From Bog-950 sp046329535 (GTDB lineage: Bacteria; Bacteroidota; Bacteroidia; Chitinophagales; LD1), in contig JAXLUN010000011.1 of assembly GCA_046329535.1 (NCBI GenBank), forward strand, positions 1 to 64,000: a stretch of DNA of 64,000 nucleotides, given 5' to 3'. Shown here piece after piece: positions 9,010 through 17,614 of this stretch. Below the pieces are notes generated by a model. That model did not search any database, had not been told where the DNA came from, and worked only from the letters and a program-made list of their open reading frames with translations. The position numbers and the translations under genes were made by a program. Every line of letters begins with the position of its first letter. The stretch's first letter is position 1.

Positions 9010-9488
9010 TCGGCCTTGATAAAAACATCTTCGTCTTTATCATAGAAAAAACTGAGCGACTTATATTTTTTGATAAACTCTTTCAACTGAGCTGCGGTTT
9101 CAAACTTCTCATCAATGTTTCCGGTAACCGACTTCAGCGTTATTTTGGTGTTGCTGCTGTTTAACTCCAGTTTGTAGAGGTAGTACATATTTTCCTCATC
9201 TGCATTTTTTAGGTTCAGAAATGTTTCTCCATCTACCAGGCTACAATAGGCTACATAAAAAGCAGGCTTTCCATCTTCTTTCGACCGTCTCTCTACCTTA
9301 TAATGAAAATCATCCTGTTTGCCAATGAGGTAAATATCATTCGCTGATGACTTCGGCTCCCATTTACCCAGCAGGGCCGGATTGATTTTCACAGAAGCCG
9401 CATCAATTGGAAACTTGCTGGCGTATGGACATCCGCCTATCAAAACAGCCATAGCAATCAAGGGCAGAAAGAACTGTATCTTTTTCAT
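9006..9488 (-). CDS. Small lipoprotein, unknown function
   Basis: About 160 residues from the ATG at 9488; a second in-frame ATG lies three codons upstream at 9497. The N-terminus MKKIQFFLPLIAMAVLIGGC is a lipoprotein signal with lipobox IGGC. The mature part is predominantly beta by composition, with segments such as LLGKWEP, YLIGKQDDFHYKV and VAYCSLVDGETFLNL. This resembles small lipocalin-like or META-like envelope lipoproteins, but I recognise no family. It is convergent with the OmpA-family gene. Confidence 0.75.
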   Translation of the reverse strand: MKKIQFFLPLIAMAVLIGGCPYASKFPIDAASVKINPALLGKWEPKSSANDIYLIGKQDDFHYKVERRSKEDGKPAFYVAYCSLVDGETFLNLKNADEENMYYLYKLELNSSNTKITLKSVTGNIDEKFETAAQLKEFIKKYKSLSFFYDKDEDVFIKAD

Positions 9489-9617
9489 AATATTCATAAT
9501 TGGGCGAAAAGTAGAAAAACTTTACTGTTCTATCGGTTGTTCAGTGTAAAGTAATGTGTAAAAGATGTGAAGCAATTAACCCGCACTGAAACGTCTTTTC
9601 AGTACAATTGAATTCAG

Positions 9618-10709
9618 ATGAGTATTTACATTAAAGGCCGCGGCTCACAAATAAATCCGGCTAACCGTTTCGCTAAAAACAACACCGATATCTACCTCGA
9701 TGATCTGGCAACAGAAGAGGAGCGCGAACAGCTGTTAACTCAAAATGCGCGTACCAAATACATCGAAGTATTTCCTAAAACACTCGTGAATAAAGTGGAT
9801 AGTCCCGATGTAGGGCCAGCCTGGAACATGAACCCCTATCAGGGTTGTGAGCATGGATGCATTTATTGTTATGCCCGCAACAGCCACGAGTATTGGGGCT
9901 ATGATGCAGGATTAGGCTTTGAGCAGAATATTCTGGTGAAGAAGAAAGCTCCTGAACTGCTGCGTAAACATCTCCTGAGTAAAAAGTGGCAACCGCAATC
10001 CATACTGATATCCGGCAATACAGACTGCTACCAGCCGGCCGAAAGAAAGTTTCAGATTACCCGGGAACTTCTTGGCATCTTTTACGAATTCAGGCATCCG
10101 GTTTCCGTTATCACTAAAAATAGCCTGATTGAAAGGGATATCGATATTCTTACTGCTTTAGCCGGGGAGAATCTGGTTTATGTAACTATGAGTCTGACAA
10201 CCTTAGATGAGAAGTTGAAACGAATTATGGAGCCTAGAACTTCCTCCGCTTTAGGGGTGCTGCGCTCGGTTAAGCGATTGAGTGATGCCGGTATTCCGGT
10301 TAACATTAATGTAGCCCCTGTAATACCCGGTATAAATGATGAAGGGACATTTGAATTAATCAAACAGGTAGCTGAGGCGGGAGCACTATCTGCCGGATAC
10401 ATTATTGTCCGTTTGAATGGTCATAATGCCGTGTTATTCGAAGACTGGGTAAATAAAAACTTCCCCGACCGGGCACAGAAAGTTCTCAGTCAGATTAAAA
10501 GTATGCATGGCGGAACCTTAAACGATAATCAGTTTGGAAGAAGAATGAAAGGTGAAGGGAAGTTTGCTGAACTGATACGTAATCAGTTCAGTTTGGCCAA
10601 ACGAAAATTTATGGCTGAACGGACAATGCCGCCACTTAACTTTAACTTGTTTGAAGGTGCGAGGAGAGAAGTAATAAACCAGGCCAAAGGTCAATTGAAT
10701 CTCTTTTAA
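9618..10709 (+). CDS. PA0069-family radical SAM protein
   Basis: 363 residues. The cluster motif CX3CX2C occurs in GCEHGCIYCYARNSHEYWG (about residues 76-94), within the PA0069/SplB-like radical SAM family. Other family marks are SILISGNTDCYQPAERKF, VITKNSLIERDIDIL, MEPRTSS and NINVAPVIPGIND. Members are annotated as deoxyribodipyrimidine-photolyase-related or SPL-like radical SAM proteins, and the biochemical substrate is not established. It is a lone gene with its own terminator. Confidence 0.9.
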   Translation: MSIYIKGRGSQINPANRFAKNNTDIYLDDLATEEEREQLLTQNARTKYIEVFPKTLVNKVDSPDVGPAWNMNPYQGCEHGCIYCYARNSHEYWGYDAGLGFEQNILVKKKAPELLRKHLLSKKWQPQSILISGNTDCYQPAERKFQITRELLGIFYEFRHPVSVITKNSLIERDIDILTALAGENLVYVTMSLTTLDEKLKRIMEPRTSSALGVLRSVKRLSDAGIPVNINVAPVIPGINDEGTFELIKQVAEAGALSAGYIIVRLNGHNAVLFEDWVNKNFPDRAQKVLSQIKSMHGGTLNDNQFGRRMKGEGKFAELIRNQFSLAKRKFMAERTMPPLNFNLFEGARREVINQAKGQLNLF

Positions 10710-10746
10710 AACAGAAAAGCCGTTGATGTTCAACGGCTTTTCTGTT
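10710..10746. terminator. Bidirectional intrinsic terminator
   Basis: Perfect 17-bp stem (10710-10726 with 10730-10746) and a 3-base loop. The arm contains AAAAGCCGTTGA and its complement ends in TTTTCTGTT. It lies between the radical SAM gene and the convergent DUF1761 gene. Confidence 0.88.
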
Positions 10747-10760
10747 AGAGTGTATAAATG

Positions 10761-11261
10761 TTACTTAAAATGACTGATAACAGCGCCCATAAAAGCGAGG
10801 CAAATCACCCAGTATCCGGTATTAATGGCTATGTATTTAAAGCTTTTGCGCTCAAACAAGGCATTAATTCCTAAAACCGGAAGTACAAAAAATAAGCCGG
10901 CAATGGCTCCGTGTAAGGCTCCGTGTTTGTAGGTTCTGAAGTTATTTCCATAAGCCGCCATTACTTGAGTAAGCCACTGACCGGTAGGGGAAGTGGGGTC
11001 CGTATAATTGGGTTGATTGGCAACCATGGAGAAAACATGGTTTTGGTGTATGGCAATGAAATTCATTTCCAGCGACAAAAGGAAACTAAGTATCAAACTA
11101 ACCCCGAAAATGAGCACCATGTTGGCATCTTTCATACTTTCTTCGGTTAGCCCGCTTGCTCTCATCCAAGCAGTTCCGAAAACCTTAGGGTTGTACCAGA
11201 TAAATCCGAAAATCATAGGAAAAAAAGCCGCTCCTGCGACTGCCAGCCAGTTGAATGTCAT
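10761..11261 (-). CDS. DUF1761 family membrane protein
   Basis: 166 residues with four predicted membrane spans: near the N-terminus (WLAVAGAAFFPMIFGFIWYN), two central, and one at the C-terminus (YWVICLAFMGAVISHF). The opening motif GFIWYNPKVFGTAWMRASGL is characteristic of DUF1761. The function of the family is unknown. The gene has its own good promoter (11287-11317) and is probably monocistronic. Confidence 0.88.
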   Translation of the reverse strand: MTFNWLAVAGAAFFPMIFGFIWYNPKVFGTAWMRASGLTEESMKDANMVLIFGVSLILSFLLSLEMNFIAIHQNHVFSMVANQPNYTDPTSPTGQWLTQVMAAYGNNFRTYKHGALHGAIAGLFFVLPVLGINALFERKSFKYIAINTGYWVICLAFMGAVISHFK

Positions 11262-11286
11262 AATGGTAAGTTTTGGTGAATAATAC

Positions 11287-11317
11287 CAAACCTATCTTTT
11301 TTTAACGAAATGTTCAA
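11287..11317 (-). promoter_or_regulatory. Promoter of the DUF1761 gene
   Basis: On the minus strand, TTG (11317-11315), a 20-base spacer, then TAGGTTTG (11294-11287). This fits the Bacteroidota TTG-N19/20-TAnnTTTG consensus, 26 bases before the start codon. Confidence 0.7.
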
Positions 11318-11332
11318 ATTTTATCAAAGCAC

Positions 11333-11680
11333 CTATTCCTGCTTCCCTGATAACATCCGCTCCACTTCTTCTAACTTCTCTAAACTAAGTTTTGAAAGCA
11401 TTTTGTTGATTTCAATCTTCTTTTCACGTTTACGGATTTTCTGCAGCGGGTGGTCTGGTCTGTCATCCAGTAAATCATCCGGAAACCATTCAAAAACATC
11501 GTTGGGTGTACAGTTCAATATAACACACAGTTTTTCAATGTGGTCAAGTCGCATATGTTCTACCTTTCCGTTTTTGTATTTATGTGCTGTAAAAGGCACA
11601 AAACCGTTTTGAACCAGAAATTTGTATGGCTGATCTATACCACGGGCTTTAAACACCCGCTGTAGGTTTAAATTGAGCAT
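11333..11680 (-). CDS. Helix-turn-helix (XRE/Cro-like) transcriptional regulator
   Basis: About 115 residues from the ATG at 11680. An in-frame GTG at 11758 would add 26 residues that do not look like part of the domain. The N-terminal half is a Cro/CI-type HTH (LNLQRVFKARGI, FVPFTAHKYKNGKVEHMRLDHIEKLC, CTPNDVFEWFPDD), a form common as small Bacteroidota regulators. The C-terminal half is a charged helix (KIRKREKKIEINKMLSKLSLEKLEEVERML) that could dimerise. Target genes are unknown. It lies between DUF1761 and a 443-bp intergenic region it might bind. Confidence 0.82.
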   Translation of the reverse strand: MLNLNLQRVFKARGIDQPYKFLVQNGFVPFTAHKYKNGKVEHMRLDHIEKLCVILNCTPNDVFEWFPDDLLDDRPDHPLQKIRKREKKIEINKMLSKLSLEKLEEVERMLSGKQE

Positions 11681-12123
11681 AAAATAAGTTTTAGTATGTA
11701 CAAACTTTAGATACGAATAACCAATTTGATTTTTAAATAGCTCAAACTTATTGCCCACAATTGTTAGTAAAATACTTAAAAGGGATAACTGCTTAATTAA
11801 AAATTCAATATTGAATAAACTTATTTCAAGTTAAATCGATAAAAACTCAAACTGTTCTTTATTGACATCAGTATATTTAAAAAAATGTAGTTTTAGCTTT
11901 AACCGTACATATTTAAGTAATTTACATCCTCTTCTTGCAATTAAAATAGGGCTCCCGATTCATTTTTAAGTAGCTGATTTTCAGTCCTCTTATTTCCCTC
12001 TTGTTGTTATATTTGTCATGTTAACTGTCTCTCCTCTTGTAAAATTTGTTTTCTGAGGATAAGGAATTGCAGAAAATAGGCTATCGTTTTATTAGCTAAT
12101 TTGCGCAGCGCAAGCAAAGGCTC
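11681..12123. other. AT-rich intergenic region between the HTH gene and aroK
   Basis: 443 bases with no credible gene. It is strongly AT-rich. On the plus strand a perfect -7 box TATATTTG lies at 12008-12015 without a clear TTG partner, followed by a possible 12-codon peptide (ATG at 12019). A second box TAATTTG lies at 12097-12103, close to aroK. A short palindrome TTGCGCAGCGCAA occupies 12101-12113. Confidence 0.6.
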
Positions 12124-12633
12124 ATGACAATTTTTTTAATCGGTTTTATGGGGGCTGGTAAAACCACCTTTGGTAAAAAACTGGCGGCTAAACTAAACTT
12201 GGCATTTACCGATTTAGATGAGGCGGTATTACAATTTACAAAGTCTCCTAGTTTGAAAACGCTGATTGAGGAAAAGGAGATTCGTTTTTTCAGGGAAGCA
12301 GAAACTAAAACGCTTAAGCAGTTGGCTTTGGAAGATAGGATAATCTCTACAGGAGGTGGCACACCCTGCTATTTTGACAATATGGCCTGGATGAAAAGTA
12401 AAGGAGTAGTGGTGTTCTTAAATCTGGAGGAAGGCGTTCTGTTCAGTCGGCTAAAAAATACCGATTTAGAAGAGCGTCCTCTATTACAGGACTTGGATGA
12501 GGAAGGGCTACGAAACTTTATACATGCCAAACTGGAAGAAAGAATGCCCTTTTATAGTCAGGCCCATTTAACCTTTAATCCGGTTAACCAGAAAATGGAT
12601 GAGTTACTCACTTTGCTGAACAGGTTTGGTTAA
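12124..12633 (+). CDS. aroK: Shikimate kinase
   Basis: 169 residues, the normal length. It phosphorylates shikimate with ATP in the common aromatic amino-acid pathway. The P-loop GFMGAGKTT lies at residues 7-15. FTDLDEAV carries the shikimate-binding Asp region, FREAETKTL and STGGGTP follow, and LEERPLLQD matches the lid. No other aro gene is near. The last 30 bases overlap the convergent acyltransferase gene. The promoter box at 12097-12103 would give a leader of only about 15 bases. Confidence 0.95.
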   Translation: MTIFLIGFMGAGKTTFGKKLAAKLNLAFTDLDEAVLQFTKSPSLKTLIEEKEIRFFREAETKTLKQLALEDRIISTGGGTPCYFDNMAWMKSKGVVVFLNLEEGVLFSRLKNTDLEERPLLQDLDEEGLRNFIHAKLEERMPFYSQAHLTFNPVNQKMDELLTLLNRFG

Positions 12634-13497
12634 CACCGGCCGCTGACGTTTCCATCGTTTATGGCTCCAAAGCCAGTCGGAAGGTCTTTCCATCAACTGT
12701 TGTTCTAAAAGCTCTGCATATCGTTGCACAATATCTTCTGGGGTACATTGGGATACATCGTCCTTAATGATAGTAATTTTGACGCTGTAGTGTCCTCTTT
12801 TTACCTGCCGGATATTGGCGTAAATAGGAATAGCATTATGTTTTATCGCATACCTGGCACCTCCGTAAAAGAAAGCCGTATCCTGATGAAGAAAGGTTGT
12901 CCAGTAGGCATTGTTCGGGTTTGAAGGGCTTTGATCGCTAAAGAAAACATGAAATGTTTGGTCCTCTTTTTTCTCTTTAAAGTAGGCTGAAGTATCTTTC
13001 ATCGAAATAAGCCTCATGCCCATTTTTCCCCGAGTGCGAATAATTAAGTCGTTAAAATACTTGTTACTGGCTGGGCTGTACACGCCATAGATGGTGAACT
13101 TGGTTAATGTATGGGCAACATATCCGGCCCATTCCCATGAACCTGTATGAGCAATCATTAACACCACATCTCGGCCTTCGTTATACAGTTTGTTTACAAC
13201 TTCAATGTTTTCCACCTGACATCTGCGTAAAAACTCTTCCTCTGTAATGGTAAAACACTTAATGTTTTCAATAACGCGGTCTGCCAGATGGGTGTATGAT
13301 TCTTTGGCTATTTGATGGATATCTTTCTCACTTTTTTCCGGAAAGGATTTTCGCAAGTTGGATAGTACTACGTTTTTCCGATAGCCAATTACCCGATACA
13401 GAACAAATGCCAGTACATCAGCCAGACGATATAATACAGGGGTAGGCAAATAAGCCAGTAAATAAAGAAGAGGAACTACCAGATAGTAAGTAATCAT
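12604..13497 (-). CDS. Lysophospholipid/lipid A acyltransferase family protein (LpxL/HtrB-like)
   Basis: 297 residues. An N-terminal membrane anchor (YYLVVPLLYLLAYLPTPVLYRLADVLAFVLY) is followed by the acyltransferase domain. Its HX4E catalytic motif is HTGSWE, with His117 and Glu122. Substrate-binding segments are YSPASNKYFNDLI and FFSDQSP. Enzymes of this family add secondary acyl chains to Kdo-lipid IVA during lipid A synthesis at the inner membrane. kdsB, also needed for Kdo, lies 7 kb away. The gene is 5 bases downstream of the PhoD-like gene, so the two are probably one operon. Confidence 0.9.
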   Translation of the reverse strand: MITYYLVVPLLYLLAYLPTPVLYRLADVLAFVLYRVIGYRKNVVLSNLRKSFPEKSEKDIHQIAKESYTHLADRVIENIKCFTITEEEFLRRCQVENIEVVNKLYNEGRDVVLMIAHTGSWEWAGYVAHTLTKFTIYGVYSPASNKYFNDLIIRTRGKMGMRLISMKDTSAYFKEKKEDQTFHVFFSDQSPSNPNNAYWTTFLHQDTAFFYGGARYAIKHNAIPIYANIRQVKRGHYSVKITIIKDDVSQCTPEDIVQRYAELLEQQLMERPSDWLWSHKRWKRQRPVLTKPVQQSE

Positions 13498-13502
13498 ATG
13501 GC

Positions 13503-14822
13503 CTATTTCTTCATTAAATCATTTTCATTCATCACTATGCACCTGCGCTGGCGGCCTGAACGACTGAATACCTCCAACATCATTTCACGATTTCCTTTTT
13601 TGCCTCTGAAGGAGATGCGCCCAAAGTTTCTTTTGCCATAATCGGAATGAGGCACTCTGTTTCCATTTTTATAAGCCCCCAATAATCTTCTAGGTAGGGG
13701 AGGAAAAGTTAATGGGGAGCAGGTGAAATCATACATCGGATAACCCTTCCATTCTCGTTTACTTAATTCACTGTAATGCTTGTCTCCTGTCAGGAAAACA
13801 ACTCCTTTGATGTTATTATCTGCAACAAAGTCTAGTAGTTCATTACGTTCTTTCATAAATTCGGCATAAGATTCTCCAAAATGGTTATCGTTTAGTACCT
13901 GGGAGCCAATGGCAACAAATTTGAAAGAAGCATCACTCATTATCAACTTATTTTTTAGCCATACTAATTGAGTTTCGCCTAGAAAGGAGCCGGCACTATC
14001 TGGCTCACTGTCCCGATGAAATCGGTCATCAGTCATAAAAAACTCTGCATCATAATATCGAAAGTTGAAATAGTTGCCGTTGAATTGCTGGCCTTCCGGG
14101 TATGTATTGGGCCACATGCCCTTAAACACTCTTAAGGAGGAGTCTTTCAAGGTATACTCCTTACCACAATCATTCGGGCCAAAGTCATGGTCATCCCAAA
14201 TTGCATAGCTTGGCTGAGAGGCCAGAAAGTCGCGGTATTTTCGGAACGATTTACGGATACGTATATTCAAGTTAAACATACCATCGAAACTGGTGTAATC
14301 TTTTTTAAAGTAATAGACATCATCTCCCAGCCAAAGCATGAAGTCTGATTTTTTGTTCTTCATTCTTTTAAATATCCAGGTAGCCCCCCCGGGAAAGACC
14401 ATTCTGGCAGGGCCGGGAATCATCAAAGCGCAACTTCCTAAAAGGAAGTTGAAATCCTTAACTTCCGCATCTGCCTGAGTTCGGAAAGAGTATTTTGCAT
14501 TAGCACCCCAACCATCTATCGAAATAATAATGTTATACTCATGATCTGGTTTAAGGCCTATAAAATCCATTGTGAGAGCAATATCTCCTGTACTATTAGT
14601 AATGTAACTTACTTGGGTAGGATAATAAACTTTCTTTTCAGCTGTATCGCCCAGAATCAACGCATTTTGACCTTTCCCTCGGTAAGCGATCCAAACACGG
14701 GCTGAGTTTTTAGTTACTGAACCAACTAATGGTCCTGCTAAAAGTTTAGGCTTTACTGGCTTTTGCGAGAATAATGTGCCAATAACCAACCAAAACGACA
14801 ACAATAATATTATCTTTTTCAC
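13503..14822 (-). CDS. PhoD-like alkaline phosphatase D family protein
   Basis: 439 residues with a signal peptide (ending GTLFSQ). A fibronectin-like N-domain (GPLVGSVTKNSARVWIAYRG) precedes a metallophosphoesterase domain with LWLGDDVYYFKKD, YAIWDDHDFGPNDCGKEYT and FLTGDKHYSE, the metal-ligand motifs of PhoD-type phosphatase/phosphodiesterases. It should act in the periplasm or outside the cell on phosphomono- or diesters. No Tat twin-arginine motif is visible, unlike classical Bacillus PhoD, so Sec export is more likely. It is the first gene of an operon with the LpxL-like gene. TACTTTCG at 14828-14835 is a weak -7 candidate. Confidence 0.9.
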   Translation of the reverse strand: MKKIILLLSFWLVIGTLFSQKPVKPKLLAGPLVGSVTKNSARVWIAYRGKGQNALILGDTAEKKVYYPTQVSYITNSTGDIALTMDFIGLKPDHEYNIIISIDGWGANAKYSFRTQADAEVKDFNFLLGSCALMIPGPARMVFPGGATWIFKRMKNKKSDFMLWLGDDVYYFKKDYTSFDGMFNLNIRIRKSFRKYRDFLASQPSYAIWDDHDFGPNDCGKEYTLKDSSLRVFKGMWPNTYPEGQQFNGNYFNFRYYDAEFFMTDDRFHRDSEPDSAGSFLGETQLVWLKNKLIMSDASFKFVAIGSQVLNDNHFGESYAEFMKERNELLDFVADNNIKGVVFLTGDKHYSELSKREWKGYPMYDFTCSPLTFPPLPRRLLGAYKNGNRVPHSDYGKRNFGRISFRGKKGNREMMLEVFSRSGRQRRCIVMNENDLMKK

Positions 14823-14916
14823 GGTGACGAAAGTAGGAAAGTTTATGAGCTACTATGATTCGGACAAAATATTTAAGGCGCATTTGCTTGCACAAGGCTA
14901 CTGTTAAAAACTAAGC

Positions 14917-14946
14917 TTGACCATTCAGCAAATACCATTTACTTTG
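14917..14946 (+). promoter_or_regulatory. Promoter of the receiver-PAS-kinase gene
   Basis: TTG at 14917-14919, a 20-base spacer, then TACTTTG at 14940-14946, ten bases before the ATG at 14957. The predicted leader is only a few bases. Confidence 0.65.
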
Positions 14947-14956
14947 CCGTAGTTTA

Positions 14957-16723
14957 ATGGAGGGCACACACAACATCCTTTTACTGGACGGCAATGAACA
15001 AAGCGCACAGGATATTCAGCGCTTTTTACGTGTTAGCGCATTCACATTCAGTTTGAGCCATGCTTCGGCTCTTGATGAGGGGTTGAATTATCTGAAAGCC
15101 CGCAGACCTGATTTGTTGTTGCTCGATTCCACTTTTATTAAACAACCCGGTTTTGATAATTTAAAACAACATTTACAAATAGAACACATCCCCGTAGTAT
15201 TGCTTTCAGATTTGAATATAGAAGAGTCACGAAAAAGTGCGGAGAAAGCCGGTGCTTCAGATTATCTGGTAAAGAACAAAATAAACTTGTTTCATCTCCA
15301 AAAGAGTATTGTAAGTGCACTAAAGCTGAACGAAGCTGAGGCTAAAATTGATAATACCCATAGTATCTATGCTGAGCAAACCAACAGCTTTTATCAGTTG
15401 TTAAGCCGCGTAAAATCTGGTGTTGTGATTATCAATGCGAAGAATACAATTCTTTATGCCAATAATAATGCATATAATATTCTGAGTGAACCAGACATTC
15501 AAAAGAATGTTGGTGAGTATATGACTTTTAGGCAGGCTTTAGACGAACAGGTGATTAACCTCAACGTGCCGGGCCGTTTTACGGTTACTATTTCTATCAG
15601 CAACCTCGAGTGGAAAGGAGAAAGGGCAAATCTTGTTTTGCTGGATAAAACTTTTGAGGAATCAACAGTAACAGATATCCAGAATGATAAAAATTTACAT
15701 TCTGTGCTGAATGCCTTGACTGAAAGCGTACTGGTGCTGGATGGCAATACTATTCTTTATGCGAATACTCACGCACTTAGTGTTTTAAAAGTAAAGCAAT
15801 CTGAGATATTCGGTAATGACTTATCAAGTATTTTAAGCCGTAAGGCTGATTCTCAACATGTGTCTATACAAAACCTTTTTTCGGAGCAAAATTATGAAGG
15901 AGTTATGGCTCTAGGAGATGGTTCAGAAGTAAAAGTTTTATGTTCTTTAAAGCCACTTCACATTTCCTCTCGTTTCTATCAGATTTTAAGTTTAACAGAA
16001 CGCACTATTGAAAGCTTGGAAGAAATACCAAAACACCATGCTGAAACAGAACGTTTTTCCAGCGAAGGGGTGCTGCATCTGGCCTCTCATGACTTGCGCG
16101 AACCTGTTAGAACCATTATCAACTACACTCAACTGATTTCTGATAATTTGCAGAAAGGTAAACTGGATGAGGCCTCTGAATATGCTGATTTTGCGCACTC
16201 CGCTGCTGAGAGAATGGAAAGATTGCTTAGTGATTTGAAGACTTACATATCTTTGAATGAATATAACTTCCAGTTAGGAAAAGTATCCATGAAGATGCTT
16301 GTTACAGATGTTGTAAAGAACTTTAAGGCAAGAATAGAGGCTGAAGAGGCAGAAGTTAGTTTTGCCGAACTCCCGGATGTTTCTGCCGACAGAGAATTGG
16401 TAGAGAAGCTGATTAGTACTCTAATAGATAATGCTTTGAAGTTCCGTAAAAAGAATCGCAAGCCAGTCATTGATATCGGTTTTGATAAGTTTGAAGGGAA
16501 TATCATTTTCTGCGTTAGAGATAATGGAATGGGTATCTCAAAAAAATATTATCAACGGATATTCAATCTCTTTGAACGCCTGAATCGTGTTGATGAGTTT
16601 CCCGGAAATGGTTTAGGCTTACCGATATGTAAAAAGATAGTAGAGATGCATGGGGGTGAAATTTGGGTGGAAAGTTTGCCTGGCTCCGGAAGTAACTTTT
16701 ATTTTACTCTCAGAGGGAAGTAG
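14957..16723 (+). CDS. Receiver-PAS-PAS-histidine kinase hybrid
   Basis: 588 residues, cytoplasmic (no membrane span). The N-terminal receiver domain (1-125) has the phosphorylatable Asp57 in LLLLDSTF and the conserved Lys in DYLVKNK. Its N-terminal acidic pair is reduced to a single Asp11 (LLLDGNE). Two PAS-like domains follow (about 140-240 and 245-345). HisKA carries LASHDLREPVR with His near residue 377, and HATPase carries LIDNALKFRKK, VRDNGMGI and GNGLGLPICKKIVEMHGGEIWVES. An N-terminal receiver suggests its kinase activity is itself phospho-controlled by another kinase. No partner regulator is adjacent. Its last 14 bases overlap the convergent coaE. Confidence 0.9.
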   Translation: MEGTHNILLLDGNEQSAQDIQRFLRVSAFTFSLSHASALDEGLNYLKARRPDLLLLDSTFIKQPGFDNLKQHLQIEHIPVVLLSDLNIEESRKSAEKAGASDYLVKNKINLFHLQKSIVSALKLNEAEAKIDNTHSIYAEQTNSFYQLLSRVKSGVVIINAKNTILYANNNAYNILSEPDIQKNVGEYMTFRQALDEQVINLNVPGRFTVTISISNLEWKGERANLVLLDKTFEESTVTDIQNDKNLHSVLNALTESVLVLDGNTILYANTHALSVLKVKQSEIFGNDLSSILSRKADSQHVSIQNLFSEQNYEGVMALGDGSEVKVLCSLKPLHISSRFYQILSLTERTIESLEEIPKHHAETERFSSEGVLHLASHDLREPVRTIINYTQLISDNLQKGKLDEASEYADFAHSAAERMERLLSDLKTYISLNEYNFQLGKVSMKMLVTDVVKNFKARIEAEEAEVSFAELPDVSADRELVEKLISTLIDNALKFRKKNRKPVIDIGFDKFEGNIIFCVRDNGMGISKKYYQRIFNLFERLNRVDEFPGNGLGLPICKKIVEMHGGEIWVESLPGSGSNFYFTLRGK

Positions 16724-17360
16724 GACTAATCTCTAAATTGATAAGTATCAGTTTCTTATGTATTTCCAATACTTGCTGTTCCAGGTATTTAAGGTCGCCT
16801 GAATTTTCAATTACATAGTCAGCCAGTTTCATTTTATCCTCGTCTGGTAACTGATGATTGATTCTTGCCAAAATCTCTTCTCTTGTTGAATGATCGCGAT
16901 CTATAACCCGTTTTATCCGGATTTCCAGAGGGGCTGATACTACTATTAGTCTATCCAAATTTTTATATGATCCGGATTCAATAAGCAAAGCCGCCTCTTT
17001 TAAAACATAAGGAACTTTGAGTGCTTTCTGTTCTTCAACCCACTCTTCTGTGTCGCGAAAAACAGCAGGGTGTACCAAGGCATTTAGTTGTTGTAGCTTA
17101 CTAGAATTATTGAAAACACGTTCCGATAAAAGTTTCCTGTTCAAGCTACCATTATCATAGATGTCGGCACCAAAGGTTTTTCTTATTTCATCAATTAAAT
17201 GATGTTCATGTTGCATCAGATATTTAGCTCGCTCATCGGCATAGTACACTGGTATACCTAGTTTCTCAAACATTTTGCATACAGTGCTTTTGCCACTGCC
17301 AATTCCTCCTATAATACCTACTTTAATCACTTGGTGGGTAGAAGTTTTTCTGCGTTTCAT
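16710..17360 (-). CDS. coaE: Dephospho-CoA kinase
   Basis: 216 residues. It catalyses the last step of coenzyme A synthesis, phosphorylating the 3'-OH of dephospho-CoA. The P-loop is GIIGGIGSGKST (about residues 16-27), followed by PVYYADERAKYL, HPAVF, EAALLIESG and VIDRDHSTREEILARI. The first ten residues (MKRRKTSTHQ) are an extra basic N-terminus, but no internal start is better placed. It is convergent with the hybrid kinase gene and preceded by a perfect -7 box. Confidence 0.94.
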   Translation of the reverse strand: MKRRKTSTHQVIKVGIIGGIGSGKSTVCKMFEKLGIPVYYADERAKYLMQHEHHLIDEIRKTFGADIYDNGSLNRKLLSERVFNNSSKLQQLNALVHPAVFRDTEEWVEEQKALKVPYVLKEAALLIESGSYKNLDRLIVVSAPLEIRIKRVIDRDHSTREEILARINHQLPDEDKMKLADYVIENSGDLKYLEQQVLEIHKKLILINLEISPTSL

Positions 17361-17395
17361 AGTAGAGTGGTTTGTCTATACAACGAAACGATACC

Positions 17396-17403
17396 CAAAT
17401 ATA
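17396..17403 (-). promoter_or_regulatory. -7 box of coaE
   Basis: TATATTTG on the minus strand, a perfect TAnnTTTG match 36 bases before the start codon. A TTG at the expected distance is not evident. Confidence 0.5.
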
Positions 17404-17614
17404 TTATTCTGTGAATGAGGTTTTTGTCTAATCGTATAAAAATATCTATGATGTTATCTTCATTCAGATAACTGGGTATAAAAACCTACCGGAGGCAGAG
17501 TTTTGGAGATAGGAAGTTGCAATCATGCTCATTCGGTACCAAAAAACAATTGAAAAAATGAAACCTTTCTGTGTTGAAGCTCGTAAAGTGGGTTAAGAAA
17601 TAAAACTTACGATT

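Noticed and set aside
10710..10746. Long hairpins (here and at 3429, 24866, 32136) as mobile or REP-like repeats
   Set aside because: Their sequences differ from each other and each lies exactly between convergent genes, so they are individual bidirectional terminators.
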